A DNA stretch of 34,493 nt from Negativicutes bacterium. GTDB taxonomy: Bacteria > Bacillota_C > Negativicutes > Sporomusales_B > JARLHX01. Within the stretch, counting starts at the first letter, position 1; every line of letters starts with the position of its first letter. Positions 1 to 7,248 of the stretch are shown piece by piece. Position numbers and translations under genes: made by a program. Below the pieces are notes generated by a model, which was not told where the DNA came from, did not search any database, and worked only from the letters and a program-made list of their open reading frames with translations. The stretch lies in the NCBI GenBank assembly GCA_031292015.1, contig JARLHY010000117.1:1-34493 (forward strand), given 5' to 3'.

Positions 1-535
1 ACTCCCTCCACGATGCCGTTCAGCGCCTGGGCCGTTTCATTGGCGATCTTCGTTCCCACGTCCACCTTTTTGATCGACCCTTCGATCATCGCCGTCGTTT
101 CCTTCGCCGCGTTGGCGCTACGGGCGGCAAGGTTCCTCACTTCCTCGGCCACCACCGCGAACCCCTTGCCGTGCTGACCGGCCCGGGCCGCTTCCACCGC
201 GGCGTTGAGCGCCAGAATGTTGGTTTGGAAGGCAATTTCATCGATGACTTTAATAATCTTCGATATATTGGCCGACGATTCGTTGATCTCGCTCATCGCC
301 CCGACCATTTCCTGCATCCTGCTGTTACCCTCGGCAGCCTCTTCCCTGGCGGAAACAGCCAGTTCATTGGCCTGGTTGGCGTTAACCGCGTTTTGCTTCG
401 TCTGGGCGGCCACCTGCTCCATCGAGGCCGTGATTTCCTCAATTGAACTGGCCTGCTCGGTGGAACCCTGGGACAACGCTTCCCCGGACGCCGCGATCTG
501 CTGGGCGCCTGCCGCCACCTGCTCCGCCGCCAGAT
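1..535. repeat. Direct repeat copy A: MCP signalling-domain DNA
   Basis: This stretch matches 2030-2564 at a constant offset of 2029 bases. By hand I count about 14 mismatches in the first 480 bases, so roughly 97% identity, with no gaps. Similarity drops sharply near 535, at the junction between HAMP and signalling domain. It continues off the left edge. Confidence 0.95.
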
Positions 536-1454
536 TGATATCACTGAGGATTCTATTGTTGCTTTCCACCATTTCGCTGAGTTTCATGCCCAGCATATCT
601 TTGTCAGACCTTACCTTCACCTGGACGGTCATGTCTCCTGCGGCGATCTTTTCAGCCACAAGCGCCTGATCATGGATGCTTTCCACCATCTTGGCGAACG
701 ACTTCATCAGTGTTCCGATTTCGTCTTTGGTCGTCGCCGCGACCTGAACATCCACATCGCCCAGAGCCAGTCGATCTGCCGCTTCAACAAGCTGGTTGAC
801 CGGTTTGGCAATGATCCGCGATATAAAAATCCCCAGGAAGATTGCCAGGACGACGGCAATCGCCAGAATTACGCTTACAGTCATCGTAGCTGCAGTCGCG
901 GTGGCATGATTGGATTCGGCCTTTTGCTTGGCCACCGCTATCTTGAGATTCTGCAGGCCGCTGAGTCCGTCATCCATGGCCTTGTTCAGCCGCACACCCT
1001 CACCGGTCATGACCCGTTCGGCCTCATCCATCTGATTGGCCTGCACCAGTCCGATCAATTTTTCCATATACGGCTCATACTCGCCGACAGTGGCTCTGAA
1101 GGTCGTTATCAATCTTCGGCCTTCCTCGGTATAGGTCGTTTGCTCAAAGGTTTGCAGCAAAGTCTTCATCTTTTGCAGGGCTTCTCTTATCCTGGCTGCA
1201 TATACGCCGCGCTTGCCTGGCTCTTTCTCCAGAAGCATATTTCTGAACTCAACCCGCATGATCCAATATTCTTCGGTCATAACCACCAATTCACCCACAG
1301 GCACGGTGAATTTTTCGTAAAGCATCTTGTCTTCTGTGGTGATATTCTGGAGGTTATAGATACCGAACGCACCCACCACCCCAGCCAGAAAAGCGACGAG
1401 AATAAAACCAAGAAGCAATTTTCTCGCGATTTTCAGGTCATAAAACCAAGCCAT
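1..1454 (-). CDS. Methyl-accepting chemotaxis protein (MCP-1), 3' end outside window
   Basis: Transmembrane chemoreceptor that would signal to the CheA/CheW encoded upstream. The gene starts at ATG 1454 behind an AAGGGGG ribosome binding site; 484 codons are visible and the C-terminus runs off the left edge. A membrane segment (about residues 10-34) is followed by a four-helix-bundle-like extracellular region, a second membrane segment (about 188-212), a HAMP domain (about 212-262) and then a second HAMP-like stretch (about 262-310, with [15 protein letters not shown]). The cytoplasmic signalling domain follows, containing the highly conserved receptor tip [20 protein letters not shown]. The sister receptor at 1642-3366 lacks the second HAMP. 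From about residue 311 on, the DNA is almost identical to that sister gene. It is the last visible gene of the che operon. The ligand cannot be told. Confidence 0.95.
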   Translation of the reverse strand, partial: MAWFYDLKIARKLLLGFILVAFLAGVVGAFGIYNLQNITTEDKMLYEKFTVPVGELVVMTEEYWIMRVEFRNMLLEKEPGKRGVYAARIREALQKMKTLLQTFEQTTYTEEGRRLITTFRATVGEYEPYMEKLIGLVQANQMDEAERVMTGEGVRLNKAMDDGLSGLQNLKIAVAKQKAESNHATATAATMTVSVILAIAVVLAIFLGIFISRIIAKPVNQLVEAADRLALGDVDVQVAATTKDEIGTLMKSFAKMVESIHDQALVAEKIAAGDMTVQVKVRSDKDMLGMKLSEMVESNNRILSDINLAAEQVAAGAQQIAASGEALSQGSTEQASSIEEITASMEQVAAQTKQNAVNANQANELAVSAREEAAEGNSRMQEMVGAMSEINESSANISKIIKVIDEIAFQTNILALNAAVEAARAGQHGKGFAVVAEEVRNLAARSANAAKETTAMIEGSIKKVDVGTKIANETAQALNGIVEG

Positions 1455-1521
1455 TCATTGCGCCCCCTTAACTATGCGTATGATTCTGCTTCCGACTGGC
1501 TCCGGTCGGCACGCTCCATGC

Positions 1522-1600
1522 GGCTGCCGCATCCTTCTTCAACAGCTGTTTCGCAACCAAGAATGAGCTTTCTACCGTGCCAACCTCGCCAATCGCTCTT
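1522..1600 (-). pseudogene. cheW 3'-end remnant
   Basis: Between the two MCP genes lies about 80 bases resembling the 3' part of cheW (3425-3501). Shared blocks include TTCGCAA-C-AAGAATGAGCTT and GCC-ACC-T-GCC-ATCGCTCT on the plus strand. Read on the minus strand it begins AIGEVG, as cheW reads AIGKVG. One base is then missing, so the frame shifts, and a TGA lies just upstream in that frame. It is too short and broken to encode a working protein. It is best read as the scar of a duplicated cheW-MCP unit. Confidence 0.75.
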
Positions 1601-1641
1601 CACACCCGACACGTCTTTTTGCGCTATATGATTGACAACTG

Positions 1642-3366
1642 CTAGTATTTGCCGAATTCACTGTCATCCAGAACGATTTTCCCTCTTGCCGCCAGCACCG
1701 GTTCGTAGTTGCCGCCGCGGTTTTCCGGTCTTCTCCCCTGCCCCTTTTTGCCGTTCATGGCATCCGCCCGAAACGTATCAAAGCTTACGTCTTCTTCATC
1801 GCGATACCCGCGACGGATCTGTTTCAGTTTAAACTTGTCGACATTTTCTTTCAGCAGCTCAGCCTGTCCGGAAAGTTCCTCGCTCGCCGACGCGCTTTCC
1901 TCCGCCGTCGAGGAGTTGGTCTGCACCACCTGCGACACTTGGGCGATCGCCTGGTTGACCTGAGAAATCGCTGTCGCCTGCTCGTTGGAAGCTGCCGCGA
2001 TATCGCCCACCAGCGCCGCGGCTTTGGCCACTCCCTCCACGATGCCGTTCAGCGCCTGGGCCGTTTCATTGGCGATCTTCGTTCCCACGTCCACCTTTTT
2101 GATCGACCCTTCGATCATCGCCGTCGTTTCCTTCGCCGCGTTGGCGCTCCGGGCGGCAAGGTTCCTCACTTCCTCGGCCACCACCGCGAACCCCTTGCCG
2201 TGCTGACCGGCCCGGGCCGCTTCCACCGCGGCGTTGAGCGCCAGAATGTTGGTTTGAAAAGCAATTTCATCGATAACTTTAATAATCTTCGATATGTTGG
2301 CCGACGATTCGTTGATCTCGCTCATCGCTCCGACCATTTCCTGCATCCTGCTGTTTCCCTCGGCAGCCTCTTCTCTGGCGGAAACCGCCAGTTCATTGGC
2401 CTGGTTGGCGTTAACCGCGTTTTGCTTTGTCTGGGAGGCCACCTGCTCCATCGAGGCCGTGATTTCCTCAATCGAGCTGGCCTGCTCGGTAGAACCCTGG
2501 GACAACGCTTCCCCGGATGCCGCGATCTGCTGGGAACCTGCCGCCACCTGTTCTGCCGCATGATTGATGCTGGTCATTACCTGATTGACATGATCGGCCA
2601 TCATATTGAAGGCCCGCGCCAATTCTCCTATTTCGTCCCGGGTCTTAACGGCGACTTCAACATTGAGATCACCAGCCGCTATCTTGCCGGCCACGCCGAC
2701 CATTTCCCGGACCGGCCGGGACATCGACCGGGCGATGAACATACCCAGGACCATGGCCAGCGCGACACCGGCGACGACAAAAGCGATCATGGTGTAAATG
2801 GCCCGATTCGCGGCCTCTTTATTGTTGACCGCTTTCTCCTTGGCCAAAGTGACTTTTAAGTCTCCCAGCTTCTCCAGCGTTTCCCCAAAAACATTCGCGT
2901 ACCGCACTCCATCAGTGGCCATCATCTGAGTCGCCTGCTCAAACTGTCCGGCCTGGATGACGGCAACCAGCCGCGTGACATAGTTCTCGTATTCCGCAGT
3001 GGCGCCTTCAAGCGTTTTGAGATGTCTTCGGCCTTCTTCGCTCACCATGGTTTTGTTCAGCTTGGCTGTTTCGCTCTTCATTGCGGCGATCTGAGCGGCG
3101 ACCTGCTTCATATTCTCCGCCTGGTGGGCGGCATCACGCTCCAGAATCAAATCGCGAATATTCACTCTGCTTTTTTGATAGGCCTCGGTCATATTGGCCA
3201 TCTGCTCCATTGGCGCAGTATAGTACTCGTACAACATGGTGTCCTCCCGGGCCAGGGTGTAAAGTCCCACGACACCAACCACGCCTATGATCCCGGAAAT
3301 GACCGCCACACAAAGAAAGGCCAATATAAGTTTCTGAGCAATTTTTAGATTCTGATACCAGCGCAT
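1642..3366 (-). CDS. Methyl-accepting chemotaxis protein (MCP-2)
   Basis: Complete 574-residue chemoreceptor, starting at ATG 3366 behind AAAGGAGG. It has a membrane segment at about 11-36, a four-helix-bundle-type sensing region (about 37-185), a second membrane segment (about 190-212), one HAMP domain (about 213-265) and a long MA signalling domain with the hairpin tip [21 protein letters not shown] basic/glycine-rich tail of about 50 residues follows; I see no CheR-tethering pentapeptide at its end. It follows cheW by 36 bases and is clearly in the che operon. It probably clusters with MCP-1, since the signalling domains are nearly the same protein. The sensing regions are only distantly alike, so the two receptors may respond to different ligands. 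Confidence 0.96.
   Translation of the reverse strand: MRWYQNLKIAQKLILAFLCVAVISGIIGVVGVVGLYTLAREDTMLYEYYTAPMEQMANMTEAYQKSRVNIRDLILERDAAHQAENMKQVAAQIAAMKSETAKLNKTMVSEEGRRHLKTLEGATAEYENYVTRLVAVIQAGQFEQATQMMATDGVRYANVFGETLEKLGDLKVTLAKEKAVNNKEAANRAIYTMIAFVVAGVALAMVLGMFIARSMSRPVREMVGVAGKIAAGDLNVEVAVKTRDEIGELARAFNMMADHVNQVMTSINHAAEQVAAGSQQIAASGEALSQGSTEQASSIEEITASMEQVASQTKQNAVNANQANELAVSAREEAAEGNSRMQEMVGAMSEINESSANISKIIKVIDEIAFQTNILALNAAVEAARAGQHGKGFAVVAEEVRNLAARSANAAKETTAMIEGSIKKVDVGTKIANETAQALNGIVEGVAKAAALVGDIAAASNEQATAISQVNQAIAQVSQVVQTNSSTAEESASASEELSGQAELLKENVDKFKLKQIRRGYRDEEDVSFDTFRADAMNGKKGQGRRPENRGGNYEPVLAARGKIVLDDSEFGKY
2030..2564. repeat. Direct repeat copy B: MCP signalling-domain DNA
   Basis: Partner of the repeat at 1-535, lying inside MCP-2. 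Most mismatches between the copies fall at third codon positions. The flanking sensor-domain DNA is far more diverged, which points to recent recombination or gene conversion limited to the signalling domain. Confidence 0.95.
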
Positions 3367-3402
3367 ACGATTATGTCCTCCTTTGTCGCAAGGGGCTTCC
3401 CC

Positions 3403-3900
3403 CTATCCGATGTTTTCCACGATAGCTGCTTCTTCGTCATTTAGGAGTCTTTCGCAATCAAGAATGAGCTTCACATCGTTGCCGACCTTGCCGATCGCTC
3501 TGGTAAACCGCTGATGATAGTTGCCGTTGTTCAGCTTCGGCGGTGGAACGATGTCCTGATCGGCGATGGTCATCACTTCCGCCACCGTGTCGACAATCAG
3601 CCCGACGGCGATTCCCTTGATATCCACGACCACGATGCATGTCCGGTCATTGTACTCCAGGGACGGTTTTTTAAACCGCAGCCGCACGTCGATCACCGGG
3701 ATGATCTTGCCCCGGAGGTTGATAATGCCCTGTATGTATTCAGGGAGGTCAGGTACGACGGTGATCGACTGCATACCGATAATCTCGGTGACAAATCTGA
3801 TTTCGATGCCGTAGACTTCCGCCCCTAACGCGAAGGTCAAAAATCGGCCCTTTTGGGTATCTTCCTCAAGTTCTAGTTCACTTTCAACAATTTCAGGCAT
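3403..3900 (-). CDS. cheW: Chemotaxis coupling protein CheW
   Basis: Adaptor of 165 residues that links receptors to the kinase CheA at the membrane. It is a single CheW/SH3-like domain, with the family features FLTFALGAEVYGIEI near the N-terminus, GIINLRGKIIPVIDVR in the middle and GLIVDTVAEV after it. The start ATG at 3900 overlaps the end of cheA by 8 bases and has AAAGGAG at good spacing, so the two genes are translationally coupled. Length and content are normal. A broken copy of its 3' end lies at 1522-1600. Confidence 0.97.
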   Translation of the reverse strand: MPEIVESELELEEDTQKGRFLTFALGAEVYGIEIRFVTEIIGMQSITVVPDLPEYIQGIINLRGKIIPVIDVRLRFKKPSLEYNDRTCIVVVDIKGIAVGLIVDTVAEVMTIADQDIVPPPKLNNGNYHQRFTRAIGKVGNDVKLILDCERLLNDEEAAIVENIG

Positions 3901-6022
3901 GACACTTCTCCTTTCGCGACATGATTGACGATCGCGGGTATTGGTCGGCTGCAGCCTCGGCGCGTTGCACCAGCCCGCCGATATCCAGAATCAGGGCGAT
4001 GCTGCCGTCGCCCAAAAGAGCGCATCCCGCCAATCCCGGCGCTTGCCGGATACTTTTGATATAGGATGGCAGCGGTTTTACAACCACTTGCTGCTCACCC
4101 ATCAGCGCATCGGCGAAAACACAGAATACATCGCTGTCGTTTTCGACCATGATCGCGATACCGGCGGTAAAATCGGTAACGCCGGTATCTACGCCGAACA
4201 TCTGGTGAATGCGCAGTATCGGGTAACACTGTCCCCGCACCATGATCATCTCGTTCCCGTCAGGATCGATCACGATATTTTGTCTGTTAGGCCTGAACGA
4301 CTCCTTGATCGCGGTTATGGGAATGATGTAGCGGGCCTCTCCCACTGCAATCATCATGCCGTCGACAATCGCCAGCGTTAAGGGGATCTTGAGGGTGATG
4401 GTCGTCCCTGCGCCCGGCAGGCTGTCGACCAGAACCATTCCGCCCACGCTGTTGATGTTTTTCACGACTACATCCATCCCCACCCCCCGGCCGGAAAACT
4501 CCGTCACCTTGTCCTTGGTCGAAAACCCCGGGGCAAAGATGAAAGAATAAATCTCTTTATCACTCAGCTCGTCTTCAGGCTTGTGGATCAGGCCGTTTTC
4601 CCCGGCCCGGGTGAGAATGCGGTTCTTGTCGAGACCCCGGCCGTCATCCTTGATCAGAATGATAACATCACTGCCGGCATTTTTCGCTTCCAGCACAAGA
4701 TGTCCGACCGGCGGCTTCCCTGTCGCCACCCTTTCCTCGCCGGATTCAATGCCATGGTCGATGGAATTCCGGATCAGATGCATCAGCGGATCGGAAATAT
4801 GTTCGATAATATTTTTGTCGACTTCCGTTTCCTGCCCGACCAGCTCCAGCTTCACTTCCTTGCCGAGCTTTTTGCACATGTCGCGGACAATGCGCTGCAT
4901 TTTATGAAACGTACTGGCTAGCGGCAGCATCCGGATGGACATCACCGTGTCCTGGAGTTCACCGGTGATCTTTTCAAGCTGTCGGACCGCTTTGCAGAAA
5001 TTATTCAGCGCCAGACCCCGCAGGTCCGGATTCTGTGTGACCATGGCCTCTGAAATCACCAGTTCACCCACCAGATCCATCAGTCTGTCCAATTTGGTGA
5101 CATTGACGCTGATCAAACTTTGGTGGCTGGAGGCAGACTCTTTTTCCCGGTCCTCGGGACCCGGTTCGCGCTTGGGAGGAATGTTGACCGGCTGATCCTC
5201 AAGAACAATCTGTTTGGGGCGCTGAACCGGTTTATCCTGATACGGAGCAGCATTTTCGACAAGTTCAAACCGCTGGAGAAAGATGGTTTTCCCAAAAAAC
5301 TCCTCCATCTCTTCCTTCGAACCCTCGGCTGCGAAAAATACCTGGAAGCCGTCTTTGACAATAACCTCAGCCGTGGAATCGTCTTCCATGATATTGTCCG
5401 GAATATGGCGAATATCTTCGGCGATGTCCCTTAGCCCCTGAATCAGGGTGTACGCCCTGATATTCTCCATCCCGCAGCCTTCTTCAAAAAACACCGTAGC
5501 CTGAAACAATTTTCTTTTGTCCGAACCCGGACCTTTGTGCTGGCTGATGTAATACTGCTGCTTTGCGGCGGCCGCTGCCCCGGCCTTTTCCTGCTTCACC
5601 GGCGCCGGATTCGACTGTTTTAGGATTTCCAGGTACGCCTGAACGGCGGCAGTCAGCGAAGAGCCGTCGCCGTCCGCCTGGAGGCCGGACTTGATTTTTG
5701 CGATTTCATTCTTGATAAAATCGACGCCTTCCAGAATCAGGTCCGAGAGCTTTGAGCTGTCGGTGTTTTCCGGTTTGGCCTCGCGCAGATAAAAGAACAC
5801 ATCCTCAAGGGAGTGGGCCAGCCCGGCAATATTGTCAAACAGCATCATCCCTGATGCACCTTTGATGGTGTGCATCACCCGGAAGATCTCGTTAATATCG
5901 GCCGGACTGTACTCGCCCGATTTCTCGCTGCTCAAAATGGTCTGCTCCAGTTGCTCGATCAACTGACCGGTCTCAAACAAATACATGTCAAGCATGGGTT
6001 CCAATGTGGGCTGGTCTGACAT
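3893..6022 (-). CDS. cheA: Chemotaxis histidine kinase CheA
   Basis: Kinase of 709 residues that phosphorylates CheY in response to the receptors. Visible domains in order are the P1 Hpt domain with phospho-acceptor His51 in MHTIKGASGMM, a P2-like regulator-docking region (about 170-250), the P3 dimerisation helices (about 300-365), and the P4 ATPase domain with the N box HLIRNSIDHGIE and glycine-rich motifs DDGRGLD and GRGVGMDVV. The P5 CheW-like domain closes the protein. It starts at ATG 6022, 29 bases after cheY. No cheR, cheB, cheC or cheD is visible, so adaptation functions must be beyond the left edge or elsewhere. Confidence 0.97.
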   Translation of the reverse strand: MSDQPTLEPMLDMYLFETGQLIEQLEQTILSSEKSGEYSPADINEIFRVMHTIKGASGMMLFDNIAGLAHSLEDVFFYLREAKPENTDSSKLSDLILEGVDFIKNEIAKIKSGLQADGDGSSLTAAVQAYLEILKQSNPAPVKQEKAGAAAAAKQQYYISQHKGPGSDKRKLFQATVFFEEGCGMENIRAYTLIQGLRDIAEDIRHIPDNIMEDDSTAEVIVKDGFQVFFAAEGSKEEMEEFFGKTIFLQRFELVENAAPYQDKPVQRPKQIVLEDQPVNIPPKREPGPEDREKESASSHQSLISVNVTKLDRLMDLVGELVISEAMVTQNPDLRGLALNNFCKAVRQLEKITGELQDTVMSIRMLPLASTFHKMQRIVRDMCKKLGKEVKLELVGQETEVDKNIIEHISDPLMHLIRNSIDHGIESGEERVATGKPPVGHLVLEAKNAGSDVIILIKDDGRGLDKNRILTRAGENGLIHKPEDELSDKEIYSFIFAPGFSTKDKVTEFSGRGVGMDVVVKNINSVGGMVLVDSLPGAGTTITLKIPLTLAIVDGMMIAVGEARYIIPITAIKESFRPNRQNIVIDPDGNEMIMVRGQCYPILRIHQMFGVDTGVTDFTAGIAIMVENDSDVFCVFADALMGEQQVVVKPLPSYIKSIRQAPGLAGCALLGDGSIALILDIGGLVQRAEAAADQYPRSSIMSRKEKCHA

Positions 6023-6051
6023 CCTACTCGACCCCTTTTGCCTTGCTTTTT

Positions 6052-6414
6052 TTATAAAGCAGCAATTTTGCTGACAGTCTCAATAACCTTATCTTCTTTA
6101 AAGGGCTTCACCACAAAGTATTTCGCGCCGCTTACTATCGCCTCTTTGACGAAGCTCTCCTGTCCCATGGCCGAGATCATGACAACTTTGGCCTGGGGAT
6201 CATTCTGTAATATGACCTTCAGTGCCTCGATGCCGGTCATCTCAGGCATGGTGATATCCATTGTCACGATATCCGGCGCGTGTTCTCGGTACTTCTTGAT
6301 CGCGTCGGCACCGTTTACGGCTTCGGCCACAACTTCATAGCCGTTTTTTTCAAGCATGGTTTTAAGTGCCAGTCGCATAAAAGCTGTATCATCCACAATC
6401 ATCACTTTTTTCAT
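6052..6414 (-). CDS. cheY: Response regulator CheY
   Basis: Single-domain receiver of 120 residues. The start is placed at ATG 6414 because AGGAGG lies 7 bases upstream and the protein then begins MKKVMIVDD; an in-frame ATG at 6432 has no such site. Key residues are present: acidic pair Asp8/Asp9, phospho-acceptor Asp53 in TMDITMPEM, Ser81 and Lys103 in VVKPFKED. There is no output domain, as expected of a CheY that binds the flagellar switch. It begins 21 bases after the tetR stop codon and precedes cheA. Confidence 0.95.
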   Translation of the reverse strand: MKKVMIVDDTAFMRLALKTMLEKNGYEVVAEAVNGADAIKKYREHAPDIVTMDITMPEMTGIEALKVILQNDPQAKVVMISAMGQESFVKEAIVSGAKYFVVKPFKEDKVIETVSKIAAL

Positions 6415-6435
6415 ATCTTCCCCTCCTGTCATGCT

Positions 6436-7026
6436 CTATTGCGGACTAAACGCCTCCAGTATCATTTCCAGGGCTGAAAGAGTGTGTTCCCATAGCGGAA
6501 AAGCCTCCTTGCTCATTCGCCAATTCTGGCAAATCGTCCCACAGGTGCCGATGATAATGTCCGCCAACACGTCGCTGTTGTAATCAGGCCGGATTTCTCC
6601 CTCCCTTTGTCCCTTCTCGATAACCTGTTTGAGAAAATTCTTGCGGCTGCTCAGGATATTGCCGATTTTGGACACGAAATCAGGTTCGCACGACAACACT
6701 CCGTATATTTGCGTCATAGCGGTGATAGCAGGGTAATTCTCATAGTAGGTTGTATAGGCTTCAAGGATAAAGGTAATGGCTTCTTTCGCTTTCAGCTTCT
6801 TCAACTCGACGGAACGAAATATGTCCAGATCATACTTTGAAAAATAATCAAGCACCGCCAGAACGATATCGTTTTTAGTTGTAAAGTGGCGAAACAGAGT
6901 TCCTTCCGAAATACCCTGACGCTTGGCGATCTCCCTGGTGGACAACCCTTGAATACCAAGCTCGTCAATGATTTCAATCGCCGTCAAAATCACGCTGTCT
7001 TTGCGATCAAGAAACCCAGCCCTCAT
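6436..7026 (-). CDS. TetR/AcrR-family transcriptional regulator
   Basis: DNA-binding regulator of 196 residues. Residues about 10-58 form a TetR-type helix-turn-helix (AIEIIDELGIQGLSTREIAK, then GISEGTLFRHFTTKNDIV). The remaining helical part would bind a ligand, which cannot be predicted. It is the first gene of the chemotaxis operon and starts at ATG 7026 behind AAAGGGG. Palindromes at the promoter just upstream suggest it represses itself and with it the whole che set. A TetR repressor heading a chemotaxis operon is unusual. Confidence 0.93.
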   Translation of the reverse strand: MRAGFLDRKDSVILTAIEIIDELGIQGLSTREIAKRQGISEGTLFRHFTTKNDIVLAVLDYFSKYDLDIFRSVELKKLKAKEAITFILEAYTTYYENYPAITAMTQIYGVLSCEPDFVSKIGNILSSRKNFLKQVIEKGQREGEIRPDYNSDVLADIIIGTCGTICQNWRMSKEAFPLWEHTLSALEMILEAFSPQ

Positions 7027-7050
7027 ATTGTGATCCCCTTTATTTCAGAT

Positions 7051-7068
7051 AGCGAGCGTTAACTCGCT
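7051..7068. promoter_or_regulatory. Palindrome at the che promoter start site, candidate TetR operator
   Basis: The 18-mer AGCGAGCGTTAACTCGCT has perfect 6-bp arms (AGCGAG/CTCGCT) around a 6-bp centre. On the minus strand it begins about 8 bases after the -10 box, so a bound protein would cover the transcription start. Its size and form suit a TetR-family dimer. Confidence 0.65.
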
Positions 7069-7076
7069 TTTTCTGT

Positions 7077-7105
7077 ATTTTACTGGTTTTTTTCCCTTTA
7101 GTCAA
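7077..7105 (-). promoter_or_regulatory. Sigma-70-type promoter of the tetR-che operon
   Basis: On the minus strand TTGACT (7100-7105) and TAAAAT (7077-7082) are separated by exactly 17 bases. Both boxes match the consensus well. The tetR start codon lies 50 bases downstream. It is a housekeeping-type promoter rather than a flagellar sigma-28 one. Confidence 0.8.
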
Positions 7106-7117
7106 CCTTATTTGACT
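7100..7117. promoter_or_regulatory. Second palindrome overlapping the -35 box
   Basis: AGTCAA-CCTTAT-TTGACT has perfect 6-bp arms and a 6-bp spacer, the same layout as the palindrome at 7051-7068 but a different sequence. It includes the -35 hexamer of the che promoter. It may be a second regulator site. Confidence 0.5.
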
Positions 7118-7173
7118 TTATTTTACAATTACATAACATATTTTTAATCTTTCTCTAATGGCCGGGAAATACA

Positions 7174-7204
7174 AATGAACCCGCGAAAATTTCGCGGGTT
7201 CATT
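7174..7204 (-). terminator. Terminator of the hybrid histidine kinase gene
   Basis: Perfect inverted repeat with 15-bp arms (AATGAACCCGCGAAA and its complement), 45 bases after the kinase stop codon. The 3' arm ends in CATT followed by TGTATTT on the minus strand. It also separates the kinase gene from the che promoter. Confidence 0.8.
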
Positions 7205-7248
7205 TTCTCGCCCGGGTTAGGTCCTGGAAACAAGGCCCAATCAGAGCC

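Noticed and set aside
1939..2859. A 306-codon plus-strand frame opposite MCP-2
   Set aside because: Antisense to a complete receptor gene, with no domain and no ribosome binding site. A similar frame appears in the repeat copy at 1-535 only because the DNA is duplicated.
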